Shown: positions 34,880 to 44,548 of the stretch, one piece after another
Layout of the letters: every line of letters begins with the position of its first letter
Numbering within the stretch: position 1 is the stretch's first letter
From: Sphingomonadales bacterium
Lineage (GTDB): Bacteria > Pseudomonadota > Alphaproteobacteria > Sphingomonadales > Sphingomonadaceae
Assembly: GCA_014763545.1 (NCBI GenBank)
Contig: JACXVD010000010.1
Span: 1 to 63,793 of the forward strand
Length of the DNA: 63,793 nucleotides
Reading direction: 5' to 3'
The notes under the pieces: generated by a model
The model's input: the letters and a program-made list of their open reading frames with translations, nothing else
What the model was told of the DNA's origin: nothing
Databases searched by the model: none
Program-made: the position numbers and the translations under genes

Positions 34880-36298
34880 ATGGCGGACAGCGATTCGCGA
34901 CTATTGATGCTGATCGACGATGAGCCGGCCCAAAGCCGGCTGATCACCGCGCTTGCCGCGCGTGACGGCTGGCGCGTGCTCGTCGTGAAGGATTCCGAAA
35001 CCGCGATCGCCACGCTCGGCACCCGGCAGGGGATGCAGCTGAGCGCCATCATCCTCGACCAGTGGGTGCCGGGTGACGATGCCTGCTCGCTGATTGCCGA
35101 ACTCAAGAGCCGCCGCCCGGCGCTGCCGATCCTGATGCTCACCACCAGCGCCAATCCGCTGCTGGCGGTCGATGCGATGCGGGCCGGCGCGAACGATTAC
35201 CTGATCAAGCCGGTCGCGCCCGACCGGTTGATGCAGGCGCTGCGCAGCGCAACCCGGCAGGAAGCGCCGCGCGACGAATTGCAGCCGCTGACCGAGAAGA
35301 TGCCCGTCGTGCTCGATTTCGACGCGATGATCGGCACCGCGCCCAATTTCCGCGCCGCGCTGGCCAAGGCGGCCAAGGCGGCGCGCGGCCATGGCAATGT
35401 GCTGATCGAGGGTGAAAGCGGCACCGGCAAGGAAATGCTGCTGCGCGCGATGCATGCCGCCAGCCCCCGCGCCAAGGCACCCTTCCGGCTGATCAACGTG
35501 CGCGGCGTGGCCGCCAATTCGGTGGAATCGGTGCTGTTCGGGCATGAGCGCGGCGCCTTTCCCGGCGCCTTCGACCGCCAGATCGGCGCGCTGCAGCAGT
35601 GCGACGGCGGCACGCTGGTGCTCGATGAAGTCGACCGGCTCAGCGCGGATCTGCAGGCGAAGCTGGCCGAGACGCTGGCCAGCGGGATCGTCCGCCCCAT
35701 CGGCGCGCGCCACGGTTTCCGGATCGACTTGCGCGTGCTGTGCGGCAGCAATCTGCCGCTGGCGGACCTCAACGACGCCGGGCACTTCCACCCCGACCTG
35801 CTGGCGCAAATCTCGCCCACGCGGATTACCTTGCCGCCGCTGCGGGAACGGACGGGCGACATCCCCGCCCTCGCCCGGTATTTCCTCGCCAAGATCGGCG
35901 AGCAGCCGGGGCTGAAGCATCTGTCGATCAGCGAAGGCGCACTGGCCATGCTGTCGGCGTTCGACTGGCCGGGCAATGTCCGCCAGCTGCAGGCGGTGCT
36001 GTTCCGCGCAGCCGTGTTCTGCGAAGGCAACACCCTGACCCCCGACCATTTCCCGCAGCTGGCCGAAATGGTGGGCGAGATCGGGGACAGCATCAATCCG
36101 ATGCAGCAGGGGGTGGGCGTCATGCTCTACACCGAAGACGGCAATCTGCGCCCGCTCGAAGAGATCGAGGCCGATGTGATCCGCCTGGCCATCGGGCATT
36201 ATCGCGGGCGCATGACCGAAGTCGCCCGCAGGCTCGGCATCGGGCGATCGACGCTCTACCGCAAACTGTCCGACCTCGGCATCGACAACGCGGCCTGA
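34880..36298 (+). CDS. Sigma-54-type response regulator with altered GAFTGA loop
   Basis: A 472-residue NtrC-like protein. The receiver domain (1-125) is complete: acidic LIDDE (11-15), phosphoacceptor D60 (AIILDQW), T88 and K110 (YLIKP). The AAA+ domain has Walker A GESGTGKE (178-185), Walker B LVLDEVD (246-252) and arginine-finger region RERTGDIP. The loop that contacts sigma-54, normally GAFTGA, reads GAFPGA (225-230). The C-terminus is a Fis-type helix-turn-helix (EVARRLGIGRSTLYRKLSDLGI). The ATG at 34880 is set by the receiver. A 142-residue gene follows at 17 nt. No cognate kinase is adjacent. Confidence 0.92.
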   Translation: MADSDSRLLMLIDDEPAQSRLITALAARDGWRVLVVKDSETAIATLGTRQGMQLSAIILDQWVPGDDACSLIAELKSRRPALPILMLTTSANPLLAVDAMRAGANDYLIKPVAPDRLMQALRSATRQEAPRDELQPLTEKMPVVLDFDAMIGTAPNFRAALAKAAKAARGHGNVLIEGESGTGKEMLLRAMHAASPRAKAPFRLINVRGVAANSVESVLFGHERGAFPGAFDRQIGALQQCDGGTLVLDEVDRLSADLQAKLAETLASGIVRPIGARHGFRIDLRVLCGSNLPLADLNDAGHFHPDLLAQISPTRITLPPLRERTGDIPALARYFLAKIGEQPGLKHLSISEGALAMLSAFDWPGNVRQLQAVLFRAAVFCEGNTLTPDHFPQLAEMVGEIGDSINPMQQGVGVMLYTEDGNLRPLEEIEADVIRLAIGHYRGRMTEVARRLGIGRSTLYRKLSDLGIDNAA

Positions 36299-36314
36299 TC
36301 CGGAAAGCCAACCG

Positions 36315-36743
36315 ATGAACGCGCAATCCCACGACAGTTTCCGCGCGGCCTGCGACAAGCTTTCCGCCCGGATCGACGCCGAACAGTTCGAACGTTTCCG
36401 CTGGACCCGCGACGAGGCCCCTCGCCTCGCCCGGCTGGTGCAGCTGGTGAAGGATTCGGTGGCCGACCGGACCGACGTGGAAATCAACGAGGAAGGCGGG
36501 TCGCAGACCAGCAAGGGTTTCATCGTCAAGGTCCATGGCAAGCGTGTGGCCGGGGTGATGATTGCGCTGGAGCAGGGCCTTGCGGTGATGAATGCACAAA
36601 CCGCCTCGCGCAGCGACTATGTCGTCCGGGAGGGCGAAGACATTGTGCGCGACTGCGACGATGTCGACGAGGCCTGGATCAGCGAGGCGCTGGGCGCGCT
36701 GTTCGCCCGCATCCGCCCGCGCCGCAAGCCTGGCGCAGAATAG
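36315..36743 (+). CDS. Unknown 142-residue cytosolic protein
   Basis: A soluble protein without signal or membrane segment. The N-terminal half is helical and charged (FRAACDKLSARIDAEQFERFRWTRDE, ARLVQLVKDSVADRTDVEINEEGG), the middle has a strand pattern KGFIVKVHGKRVAGVMIAL, and the end is basic (RIRPRRKPGAE). I do not recognise a family. It starts 17 nt after the sigma-54-type activator on the same strand, so the two are probably co-transcribed and may be functionally linked. Confidence 0.75.
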   Translation: MNAQSHDSFRAACDKLSARIDAEQFERFRWTRDEAPRLARLVQLVKDSVADRTDVEINEEGGSQTSKGFIVKVHGKRVAGVMIALEQGLAVMNAQTASRSDYVVREGEDIVRDCDDVDEAWISEALGALFARIRPRRKPGAE

Positions 36744-36770
36744 CAGCGCGCGCCACGCATCAGACGCGCA

Positions 36771-36905
36771 TGTACCGGGTACAGGCGATGGTTTGACGCT
36801 CCCGCCACCCGGTGGTAGCTGGCAGGAACAGGCACAGGAGTTGGTCAGGTGATCAAGCGCAACCGCTGAGGCGGATAATCGAGCTGACGGGGCATCGCGA
36901 TGCCC
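36771..36905. promoter_or_regulatory. Two inverted repeats upstream of the SDR gene
   Basis: TGTACC-G-GGTACA (36771-36783) and the perfect 16-bp palindrome GGGCATCGCGATGCCC (36890-36905) lie in the 195-bp gap before the SDR gene. A third, weaker one, CCTGA-CAATT-TCAGG, abuts the start. They could be operators or a terminator for the upstream gene; no T-run follows. Confidence 0.4.
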
Positions 36906-36938
36906 GATGATTTCACCTGACAATTTCAGGATAATTCC

Positions 36939-37718
36939 ATGCAAAAACTGAACGACACGCTCTGCGTGGTAACCGGCGGTGCGCGCGGCATCGGCAAGGC
37001 TGTGTGCCACGCCTTCCTTGCCGAGGGCGCAGCGGTGGTGCTGACCGACATCGACGAACAGGCGGGCCGACAGGCCGCAAGCGAACTCGGCTGCGCGTTC
37101 CATCGGCTCGATGTCGCCAGCGAGGCGGACTGGGCCGCGCTCGAGCGGGCGTTTCCCGCCATCGACGTGCTGGTCAACAACGCCGGCATCACCGGGTTCG
37201 AGAGCGGCCCTGCCGCCCACGATCCCGAACACGCCAGCCTGGCCGACTGGCACAGGGTCCACGCGGTCAATACCGACGGCTGCTTTCTCGGTTGCCGCTA
37301 TGCCCTGCGCACGATGAAGGCGAAGGGGACCGGTTCGATCATCAACATGTCCTCCCGCTCGGGCCTCGTCGGCATCCCCGGCGCAGCGGCCTATGCGGCG
37401 AGCAAGGCGGCGGTGCGCAACCACACCAAATCGGTCGCGCTCTATGCCGCCCAGCAGGGGTGGCGCATTCGCTGCAATTCGATCCATCCCGCCGCGATCC
37501 TGACCCCGATGTGGGAACCCATGCTGGGCGACGGGCCGGACCGCGCAGCACGCATGGCCGCGCTGGTGGCCGACACTCCGCTCAAGCGGTTCGGCACGGT
37601 GGAGGAGGTCGCCGCGCTGTGCGTCCACCTCGCCAGCCCCGAAAGCGCCTATATGACCGGCAGCGAGCTTACGCTCGACGGCGGGCTGCTCGCCGGATCG
37701 GCGGCATCGCCGGGCTAG
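36939..37718 (+). CDS. Short-chain dehydrogenase/reductase
   Basis: A 259-residue classical SDR. The cofactor loop [11 protein letters not shown] is at residues 13-23, NNAG at about 84, the catalytic Ser in NMSSRSG, and the YxxxK motif as YAASKAAV. D in TDIDEQ after strand two suggests NAD(H) rather than NADP(H). The alcohol substrate cannot be told. It ends with a TAG stop shared palindromically (CTAG) with the convergent folP gene. Confidence 0.93.
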   Translation: MQKLNDTLCVVTGGARGIGKAVCHAFLAEGAAVVLTDIDEQAGRQAASELGCAFHRLDVASEADWAALERAFPAIDVLVNNAGITGFESGPAAHDPEHASLADWHRVHAVNTDGCFLGCRYALRTMKAKGTGSIINMSSRSGLVGIPGAAAYAASKAAVRNHTKSVALYAAQQGWRIRCNSIHPAAILTPMWEPMLGDGPDRAARMAALVADTPLKRFGTVEEVAALCVHLASPESAYMTGSELTLDGGLLAGSAASPG

Positions 37719-38839
37719 CCCGGTAAATCGCCGAAGTCGGTCAGCGCGGCATCGCGCAGGCCGCGCCAGACGTTGCGCGCCTGCACGGTGTCGAACACAT
37801 CGTGCACGCGCAGCAGCTGCACGCCCGCATCCATCCCGCGTGTCGCCAGCGCGATGCTGCCGCCCAGCCGTTCATGCGCGCCGACCTCGTTCGACAGCGC
37901 GCCAATCATCCGCTTGCGGCTGACGCCCAGCAGCAGCGGCTGGCCCAGCGCGTGGAACAGCGGCAGGGCATTCATCAGCGCCAGATTGTCCGCCAGCGAC
38001 TTGCCGAAACCGATTCCCGGATCGAGCACGATCTTCTCGCGGGCAATGCCTGCGTCGATCGCCCGGTCGCGCGCGGCGGCGAGCCAGTCGAACACCTCGA
38101 ATACGACATTGGCATAGTCGCCATGGTCGTGCAGCGCCGATCCTTCGCCGCTGCCGTCGCCGGGCGCATGCATCAGCACCACCGGGCACCCGCGCGCCGC
38201 GGCCAGTTCCATGCTGCGCGGATCGTGGCGCAAGGCCGAGACATCGTTGATCACATGCGCGCCCGCGTCGAGCGCGGCCTCCATCACCGCCGGGCGGCGG
38301 GTATCGACGCTGATCGCGGCGCCCATCGCGGCGCAGTACTCGACCGCCGGGACAACCCGCTTGAGCTCGTCCCCCTCCCACACGGCAGGTGCGCCGGGGC
38401 GCGTGCTTTCGCCGCCGATATCGACCAGCGCGGCGCCCTGTTGCAGCATGGTCGCCGCATGGGCCTGCCCCGCTTCGGCATCGTCGAGGAACTTGCCCCC
38501 GTCGCTGAAGCTGTCGGGGGTGACGTTGAGGATGCCCATCACCTGCGGCTGGTCGAGCCGGATGGTGCGCTCGCCCAGTTGCAGCGGCACATGCGCCATG
38601 CGCAGATTGGCCCACTGCGCCTCCGCCGCCGCGCCCACGCTGTCGGGCAATTCGCCCAGCACCCCGGCAATCGTCGCGGGCGAGCAGGTCCAGCGCGCCG
38701 CCACCTCGCCGCCGCGCCGCAGCACCACCGCGAAACGATGCGCATAGACCATCCCGCCCGCCAGGCGGACGGCATCGCCCTCCTCGCTCTGCGGGCCGGG
38801 CGTGAAGCCGATCGGGCGGATATAGACGTGCTCGCTCAT
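37715..38839 (-). CDS. folP: Dihydropteroate synthase with N-terminal extension
   Basis: FolP joins 6-hydroxymethyl-dihydropterin pyrophosphate to para-aminobenzoate in folate synthesis and is the sulfonamide target. The 374-residue protein has the core from about residue 97: [66 protein letters not shown] and GVSRKRMIG. The first 95 residues are an extension not needed for catalysis, with no recognised domain; similar extensions occur in related folP proteins. It converges on the SDR gene, with overlapping stop codons. Confidence 0.94.
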   Translation of the reverse strand: MSEHVYIRPIGFTPGPQSEEGDAVRLAGGMVYAHRFAVVLRRGGEVAARWTCSPATIAGVLGELPDSVGAAAEAQWANLRMAHVPLQLGERTIRLDQPQVMGILNVTPDSFSDGGKFLDDAEAGQAHAATMLQQGAALVDIGGESTRPGAPAVWEGDELKRVVPAVEYCAAMGAAISVDTRRPAVMEAALDAGAHVINDVSALRHDPRSMELAAARGCPVVLMHAPGDGSGEGSALHDHGDYANVVFEVFDWLAAARDRAIDAGIAREKIVLDPGIGFGKSLADNLALMNALPLFHALGQPLLLGVSRKRMIGALSNEVGAHERLGGSIALATRGMDAGVQLLRVHDVFDTVQARNVWRGLRDAALTDFGDLPG

Positions 38840-39007
38840 CGGGCAGCCTTCAGCATGATATGTTGAAACATGGACCGGGTGTTACACAGTCCTGGCGAGA
38901 AAAAACCACCCTCCTCCTACGCGCGTTGCGGCGTGGATTGGAAGGGCGGCGGGCGTGCATTTGCACGGCTCTATCGCGTTGATGGGGTGTAGGACAGGGG
39001 AGGACGC

Positions 39008-39078
39008 CATCCTTCTCCCTCGGGAGAAGGATATGCAGGCTTGGCGTAAAACGCCTAGCCGGAGTTGGATGAGGGGCC
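39008..39078 (+). repeat. About 70-bp stem-loop repeat, copy 1 (3' side of the DUF559 gene)
   Basis: The unit consists of a hairpin ATCCTTCTCCC-TC-GGGAGAAGGAT (39009-39032), a second small stem GGCGT-AAA-ACGCC (39043-39055), and a conserved tail TGGATGAGGGGCC (39066-39078). Its end lies inside the last codons of the DUF559 gene. Copies occur at 39398 (inverted) and 39443 (direct). Confidence 0.88.
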
Positions 39079-39396
39079 CGCAACTCCCGCGATGCGCTCC
39101 AGCACGCCGTCCAGATTTTCCAGAACCTCGTGGTTCCAGAACCGGATCACCCGATAGCCCTGTGCCCTCAAGAATGCAGTTCGCTCCGCATCTTCCATTT
39201 CATCGTGCTGTCCCCCGTCGATTTCGACAACCAATTGCCGGTCGCGGCACTGGAAATCGACGATGTATGGCCCGACGGGCACTTGCCGCCGGAATTTCAA
39301 ACCCGCCAGCGCGCGATTACGCAGAGCCTGCCAGATACGCTGTTCGGCATCGGTCATATTCCGGCGCAACAGGCGGGCGCGTTCGGTCTGGTTCAT
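39055..39396 (-). CDS. DUF559 (Vsr-like endonuclease fold) protein
   Basis: A 113-residue protein of the DUF559 family: RRNMTDAEQRIWQALRNRALAGLKFRRQVPVG at the start, then YIVDFQCRDRQLVVEIDGGQH, where D, E and Q-H positions match the active site of restriction-endonuclease-like folds related to very-short-patch repair nucleases, and AQGYRVIRFWNHEVLENLDGVLERI at the end. DNA substrate is unknown. The gene is bracketed by inverted copies of a stem-loop repeat, the left one coding for its last residues (GPSSNSG). The cassette lies between folP and ccrM. Confidence 0.88.
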   Translation of the reverse strand: MNQTERARLLRRNMTDAEQRIWQALRNRALAGLKFRRQVPVGPYIVDFQCRDRQLVVEIDGGQHDEMEDAERTAFLRAQGYRVIRFWNHEVLENLDGVLERIAGVAGPSSNSG

Positions 39397-39397
39397 G

Positions 39398-39468
39398 GCC
39401 CCTCATCCAGTCTCCGCTAGGCGCTGATGCGCCAAGCTACGCCATCCTTCTCCCGATGGGAGAAGGAT
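39398..39468 (-). repeat. Stem-loop repeat, inverted copy (5' side of the DUF559 gene)
   Basis: Read on the minus strand this matches copy 1 over its full length: the hairpin ATCCTTCTCCC-GAT-GGGAGAAGGAT (39444-39468), the small stem GGCGC-TGAT-GCGCC and the tail GGCCCCTCATCCA (39398-39410), which is an exact 13-bp inverted match of 39066-39078. The small stem differs from copy 1 by a compensating T-A to C-G change. Confidence 0.85.
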
Positions 39469-39515
39469 ATGAAGGCTTGCAAACTTGCTTGCTAGCCGCA
39501 GTTGGATGAGGGGCT
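39443..39515 (+). repeat. Stem-loop repeat, third copy (direct), sharing its hairpin with the inverted copy
   Basis: From the same hairpin at 39444-39468 the unit runs rightward in the orientation of copy 1: GAAGGCTTG, then CTAGCCGCAGTTGGATGAGG up to 39512. It therefore forms a back-to-back pair with the inverted copy. It ends at the ccrM stop codon region. Confidence 0.85.
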
Positions 39516-39520
39516 CGCCC

Positions 39521-40666
<1,146 letters not shown>

Positions 40667-40679
40667 TTATCCACAGGGT

Positions 40680-40831
40680 GAGTCCTCGCGGACTCCGCGT
40701 CAAGCACAGATTGTCGGCGATTATGGTTAACGCGCCGTCAACTCAGACGGAACGAAAGGTGTCCGGCACAAGATGTTGAGTCCGATGGATTCTGCCGGAC
40801 TCGATATGCTGCGGTGTGGCTGTGAGGACTC
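40680..40831. promoter_or_regulatory. GANTC cluster upstream of ccrM
   Basis: Six GANTC sites occur within 152 bp: 40680, 40691, 40778, 40788, 40798 and 40827. The middle three are exactly 10 bp apart, one helical turn. These are the target sites of the methyltransferase encoded next door, so methylation state could control its own expression, as known for Caulobacter ccrM. Confidence 0.7.
40723..40730 (-). promoter_or_regulatory. CtrA-type half-site upstream of ccrM
   Basis: On the minus strand the octamer TTAACCAT, a described CtrA half-site, lies 78 bp before the ccrM start codon and in the same orientation as the gene, between two groups of GANTC sites. CtrA activates ccrM in Caulobacter; here control is inferred. 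Confidence 0.5.
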
Positions 40832-40862
40832 ACCGCACAATTGTCTGCGGCAGAATATCGCT

Positions 40863-41444
40863 TCAGCGCGCGGCAGCCTGTTGCGCCTCGGCCATCAGCT
40901 CGGGCGTGAGGTCGGTGGTGCGCGCCGGGATCGGCTGGCCGTCGCCCAATTCGCCGTTCTTGTCGATGTCGGCGATGAGCAGCTTCATCTCCTCGATTTC
41001 CTTGACCTGGGCGCGGATGATGCCGTCTGCCAGCTTGCGCACGCGCGGGTCGGAGATATTGGCGCGGGCACTGGTCAGCACCGCAATCGAATGGTGCGGG
41101 ATCATGGCCTTCATCCATGCCTCGTCATTCACCGTGTCCTGGCTGCGCACGAGATAGAGGAATACCGCGCCGCCCAGCAGCGCACCGCCCATGACCAGCA
41201 GCTTGGTCGTGGTGGAGCGATACATGCCCCACATGAAACCCAGCATCACCACGATCATCGCCATGCCCATCATCAGCGCCATCCACATGCGCGTCTGGCT
41301 GAAGAAGTCGTGATCGACCTGCCATGAATTGAAATAGGTCATCACGAACATCGTCACCATCGAGGTGGCGATCATCGCGAAAAAGGTTGTCCAGCTGCCG
41401 TGACCTTTGGCCTGGTGGGTGTCGGATGGTGCCGCGTGGCTCAT
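40863..41444 (-). CDS. DUF305 membrane protein
   Basis: A 193-residue protein. Residues about 20-105 hold three membrane helices (TTFFAMIATSMVTMFVMTYFN, MWMALMMGMAMIVVMLGFMWG, LLVMGGALLGGAVFLYL). The C-terminal domain is DUF305, a ferritin-like helical domain with WMKAMIPHHSIAVL and QVKEIEEMKLLIADI, whose histidines and acidic residues may bind metal. Family members are often near copper-related genes, but none is adjacent here. The ribosome-binding site AGGAGGAGAAC before the ATG is very strong. Confidence 0.92.
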   Translation of the reverse strand: MSHAAPSDTHQAKGHGSWTTFFAMIATSMVTMFVMTYFNSWQVDHDFFSQTRMWMALMMGMAMIVVMLGFMWGMYRSTTTKLLVMGGALLGGAVFLYLVRSQDTVNDEAWMKAMIPHHSIAVLTSARANISDPRVRKLADGIIRAQVKEIEEMKLLIADIDKNGELGDGQPIPARTTDLTPELMAEAQQAAAR

Positions 41445-41501
41445 GTTCTCCTCCTGTTGGTTACCGAAGGAACGGGCCGGATGCGGGTTATGTTCCGGCG
41501 G

Positions 41502-42155
41502 TCATGGTCCGTCAGGGCGGGGGGCGAGCGGCAGCTCCGCCTGGGCGACGGGTGCGAAGCTGCGGCGGTGGAGCGGCGTGGTGCCGTGGGCCCGCAACGC
41601 CGCCATATGCTCCTTCGTGCCGTAGCCCATGTTGCGTTCCCACCCGTAATGCGGGTGTTCCTGCGCGGCGGCGCGCATGATCCGGTCGCGCCATTGCTTG
41701 GCCACGATGCTGGCGGCGGAAATGCAGGGTTCGGTCGCGTCGCCGCCCACGATCGGGCGGGCCTGCCAGCGCCAGTCCGCCGTGCGGCCCGCCGGGGTGA
41801 GGTTCCCGTCGACCAGCACTTCTGCGGGGTCCGTGCCCAGCACCTGCGCCAGCCGCTCCATCGCCAGCGTCATCGCCAGCATGGTCGCGCCGAAGATGTT
41901 CAGCCGGTCGATCTCCGCAGGCTCGACGATGCCGACGCCCCAGGCGCAACTGGCGCGGATCGCGGGATCGAGCCTGTCGCGGCGGGCGGCGGACAGCTTC
42001 TTGGAATCGCCCAGCCCCTGCGGCGGGCTGGCGCACAGCACCACGGCGGCGGCGACCACCGGCCCGGCGAGCGGCCCCCTTCCCGCCTCGTCCACACCCG
42101 CTATACAGGGATTTGCACCGAAACCCGGTGCCGGAGTTGCTGCCAGAATGTCCAT
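41502..42155 (-). CDS. rnhB: Ribonuclease HII
   Basis: RNase HII removes ribonucleotides from DNA and RNA-DNA hybrids. The 217-residue protein has the DEDD active-site pattern: [13 protein letters not shown] (residues 20-32), VLVDGN for the third acidic position and [17 protein letters not shown]. The ATG at 42155 overlaps the ATG of the divergent sugar dehydrogenase (CATG on both strands). The 81 codons open upstream are the mirror of the neighbour gene. If the start is right, its promoter and ribosome-binding site must lie inside the other gene's coding sequence. Confidence 0.93.
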   Translation of the reverse strand: MDILAATPAPGFGANPCIAGVDEAGRGPLAGPVVAAAVVLCASPPQGLGDSKKLSAARRDRLDPAIRASCAWGVGIVEPAEIDRLNIFGATMLAMTLAMERLAQVLGTDPAEVLVDGNLTPAGRTADWRWQARPIVGGDATEPCISAASIVAKQWRDRIMRAAAQEHPHYGWERNMGYGTKEHMAALRAHGTTPLHRRSFAPVAQAELPLAPRPDGP

Positions 42156-43353
42156 GCGTTCACATCGCCTGCCACATCGCCTGCCACATCGCCTGCTCGC
42201 CCTCGCCCTATCGCCGCTCACCCTGCTGGCGACAAGCTGCGGCCACGCCGCGACGGGGGATAGCGGGTCGGCGCCAGCGGCAGTCTCGCAAGGCGAGGCG
42301 CCCTTCATCGTCTCCGAGGAATCGCATTTCGACGAGCCATGGGCGCTGGCGGTGGAGCCGGGCACGGGGCGCATCTTCGTGACCGAGAAGCGCGGCACGA
42401 TCCGTTATTACCAGCCCGCCAGCGCGGTCGAGGGCAGCGTTACCGGCGTGCCCAAGGTCGATTACGGCGGCCAGGGCGGGCTGGGCGATATCGCCTTTGC
42501 GCCCGATTACGCGACCAGCCACATGGTCTATCTCACCTGGGCCGAGGCTGGCCAAGGCGACACCCGCGGCGCGGCGGCCGGGCGCGGGCGGCTGGAATGC
42601 GGCGAGGATGACGGCGCCGATTGCGCCCTGGTCGATTTCGCGGTGATCTGGCGCCAGTCGCCCAAGGTCACCGGGCGCGGCCATTTCTCGCACCGGCTGG
42701 CCTTCTCGCCCGACGGGAAATACCTCTTCATCGCCTCGGGCGAACGGCAGAAGGGCGCGCCGGCGCAGGATCCGCAGGTCAATCTCGGCAAGATCGTGCG
42801 GCTCAACCTCGACGGCACGCCCGCGCCGGGCAATGCGCTGGCGGACGAACATGTCGCGCTGCCCGAAATCTATTCGATGGGGCATCGCAACATCCTCGGC
42901 CTCGCCTTCGATCCGCAGGGGCGGCTGTGGGATCTCGAACACGGGCCCAAGGGCGGCGACGAGCTGAATTTGGTCGAAAACGGTCGGAACTATGGCTGGC
43001 CAATCGTCTCCAATGGCGACAATTACGACGGCACGCCGATCCCCCGGCACGAAACCCGCCCCGAATTCGCCGCCCCAGCGATCAGCTGGAACCCGGTGAT
43101 CGCGCCGGGCGATATGATCTTCTATTCCGGCGGCGATTTTCCCGAATGGGACGGGCAAGTGCTGATCGCAGGCCTCGCCAGCCAGGCGATCGTGCGCGTC
43201 GCGATCGAGGGCGACGAGGCGCGCGAAGTCGCCCGCTATGCCATGGGAACCCGCATCCGCGACATCGTGCAGGGGATCGACGGATCGCTGTGGGTGGTCG
43301 AGGATGGCAAGCGCGGCCGCCTGTTGCTGCTCAGCCCGCGCCCGGTGGAATGA
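42154..43353 (+). CDS. PQQ-dependent sugar dehydrogenase-like lipoprotein (aldose dehydrogenase type)
   Basis: A 399-residue beta-propeller of the soluble PQQ glucose/sorbosone dehydrogenase family. A lipoprotein signal ([18 protein letters not shown]) places it in the periplasm or on the outer membrane. Family motifs are [100 protein letters not shown] and [12 protein letters not shown] of the GHFSHR segment and the GPKGGDE region are near the cofactor site. An ATG at 42148 is also possible. The n-region contains three HRLP repeats. Confidence 0.92.
   Translation: MRSHRLPHRLPHRLLALALSPLTLLATSCGHAATGDSGSAPAAVSQGEAPFIVSEESHFDEPWALAVEPGTGRIFVTEKRGTIRYYQPASAVEGSVTGVPKVDYGGQGGLGDIAFAPDYATSHMVYLTWAEAGQGDTRGAAAGRGRLECGEDDGADCALVDFAVIWRQSPKVTGRGHFSHRLAFSPDGKYLFIASGERQKGAPAQDPQVNLGKIVRLNLDGTPAPGNALADEHVALPEIYSMGHRNILGLAFDPQGRLWDLEHGPKGGDELNLVENGRNYGWPIVSNGDNYDGTPIPRHETRPEFAAPAISWNPVIAPGDMIFYSGGDFPEWDGQVLIAGLASQAIVRVAIEGDEAREVARYAMGTRIRDIVQGIDGSLWVVEDGKRGRLLLLSPRPVE
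42161..42196 (+). repeat. 12-bp tandem repeat in the signal-peptide codons of the sugar dehydrogenase
   Basis: Three perfect copies of CACATCGCCTGC run from 42161 to 42196 and encode [12 protein letters not shown] in the basic part of the lipoprotein signal. Copy changes would change the signal's n-region length in steps of four residues and keep the reading frame. Confidence 0.9.
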
Positions 43354-43412
43354 TGCCCGCCCGGTCGATTTGATTCGACAGCGCGGCGCGCCGACCCTAT
43401 CGGCCCGCCGCC

Positions 43413-43961
43413 ATGGCGAGCATCGTCCCCCTGTCCGCAATCGCGCCCGAACTGGTCGAGCAGCTGCTCGACGCCGCTTTCGGGCCGGAACGCCACGCGC
43501 GCACCGCCTATCGCATCCGCACCGGGATGGACTGGCTGCCCGCGCTCAGCTTCGCCGCGCTGGATGACGAGGATTATCTCGCCGGCACGATCCAGCTGTG
43601 GCCGGTCGCGCTGACCGACCCGGCGGGGCGCGCGCATCCGATGATCATGGTCGGCCCGGTTGCCGTGGTCCCCGCGCTGCAGGGTGCCGGATATGGCAAG
43701 GCGCTGATGGCCGCCGCGCTCGGCGCGATCGACGCGATGGACAGCCCGCAAAGCCCCGCACTGCCGCAGGTGATGATCGGCGACGAGCCCTATTACGGCC
43801 GCTGGGGTTTCAGCGCCGCGGCCACCGGCGGCTGGCGCTGCCCCGGCCCGTGGGACCCGGCGCGCCTGCTGGTCCGCACCGGCAATCCCGCCGTGCTGCC
43901 GGGCGAAGGCATGCTGGGGCCGTGGCTGCCCGCCGCAGCGACGCAACCCTTGGCGGATTGA
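43413..43961 (+). CDS. GNAT-family N-acetyltransferase
   Basis: A 182-residue GNAT protein similar to the YhbS type. VPALQGAGYGKALMAAALGAI holds the acetyl-CoA loop (Q-GAGYGKAL, about residues 92-100), preceded by MIMVGPVAVVP as strand 4. The C-terminus (YYGRWGFSAAATGGWRCPGPW) is typical of this subgroup, in which a WGF motif follows. Substrate is unknown. It starts 60 nt after the sugar dehydrogenase and is followed 27 nt later by the DUF1285 gene, all on the plus strand. Confidence 0.88.
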   Translation: MASIVPLSAIAPELVEQLLDAAFGPERHARTAYRIRTGMDWLPALSFAALDDEDYLAGTIQLWPVALTDPAGRAHPMIMVGPVAVVPALQGAGYGKALMAAALGAIDAMDSPQSPALPQVMIGDEPYYGRWGFSAAATGGWRCPGPWDPARLLVRTGNPAVLPGEGMLGPWLPAAATQPLAD

Positions 43962-43987
43962 CGCGCTTCTGGCATCGGGCAGCACCG

Positions 43988-44548
43988 ATGCCCTACACTC
44001 CGCCGCCCGAAATTGCCGCCCTGTCGCTCGCCGAACTGGCCGAAGCAGTGGCCGCGCGCCGTTTGCCGCCGGTGGAGCAATGGTCGCCCACCCATTCGGG
44101 CGACAGCCACATGCGCATCGCGGGCGACGGGCGCTGGTATCACGAGGGCGGCGAGATCACCCGCCCGGCGATGGTGCGCGCCTTTGCCAGCCTGCTGCTG
44201 CGCGACGCTGGCGGCCAGCACTGGCTGGTCACCCCGACGCAGAAATTGTCGATCATGGTGGAGGATGCCGCCTTCATCGCCACCGACGTGGTGCTGCGCG
44301 GCGATAGTGCCGCACCGGCGCTGGCCTTCCGCCTCAATACCGACGAGATCGTGCTCGCCGGGCCGGACCATCCGCTGCGCGCGGCGGGCGATCCCGATAC
44401 GCCCGCGCTCTACCTCGCGGTGCGCCACGGCTGCGAGGCGCGGCTCAACCGGTCGACCTATGCACAACTGGCGCAGATCGCGCTCGATGCGGGTGGCGGC
44501 TGGGTCGTGAGCAGCCAGGGCGCGGAATTTGCGCTGGTGCCGCAATGA
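43988..44548 (+). CDS. DUF1285-family protein
   Basis: A 186-residue cytosolic protein of the DUF1285 family: [60 protein letters not shown], and [17 protein letters not shown] are typical. A structure of the family shows two beta-barrel-like domains, but the function is unknown. Its stop overlaps the Nudix ATG by 4 nt (ATGA), so the two are translationally coupled. Confidence 0.9.
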   Translation: MPYTPPPEIAALSLAELAEAVAARRLPPVEQWSPTHSGDSHMRIAGDGRWYHEGGEITRPAMVRAFASLLLRDAGGQHWLVTPTQKLSIMVEDAAFIATDVVLRGDSAAPALAFRLNTDEIVLAGPDHPLRAAGDPDTPALYLAVRHGCEARLNRSTYAQLAQIALDAGGGWVVSSQGAEFALVPQ

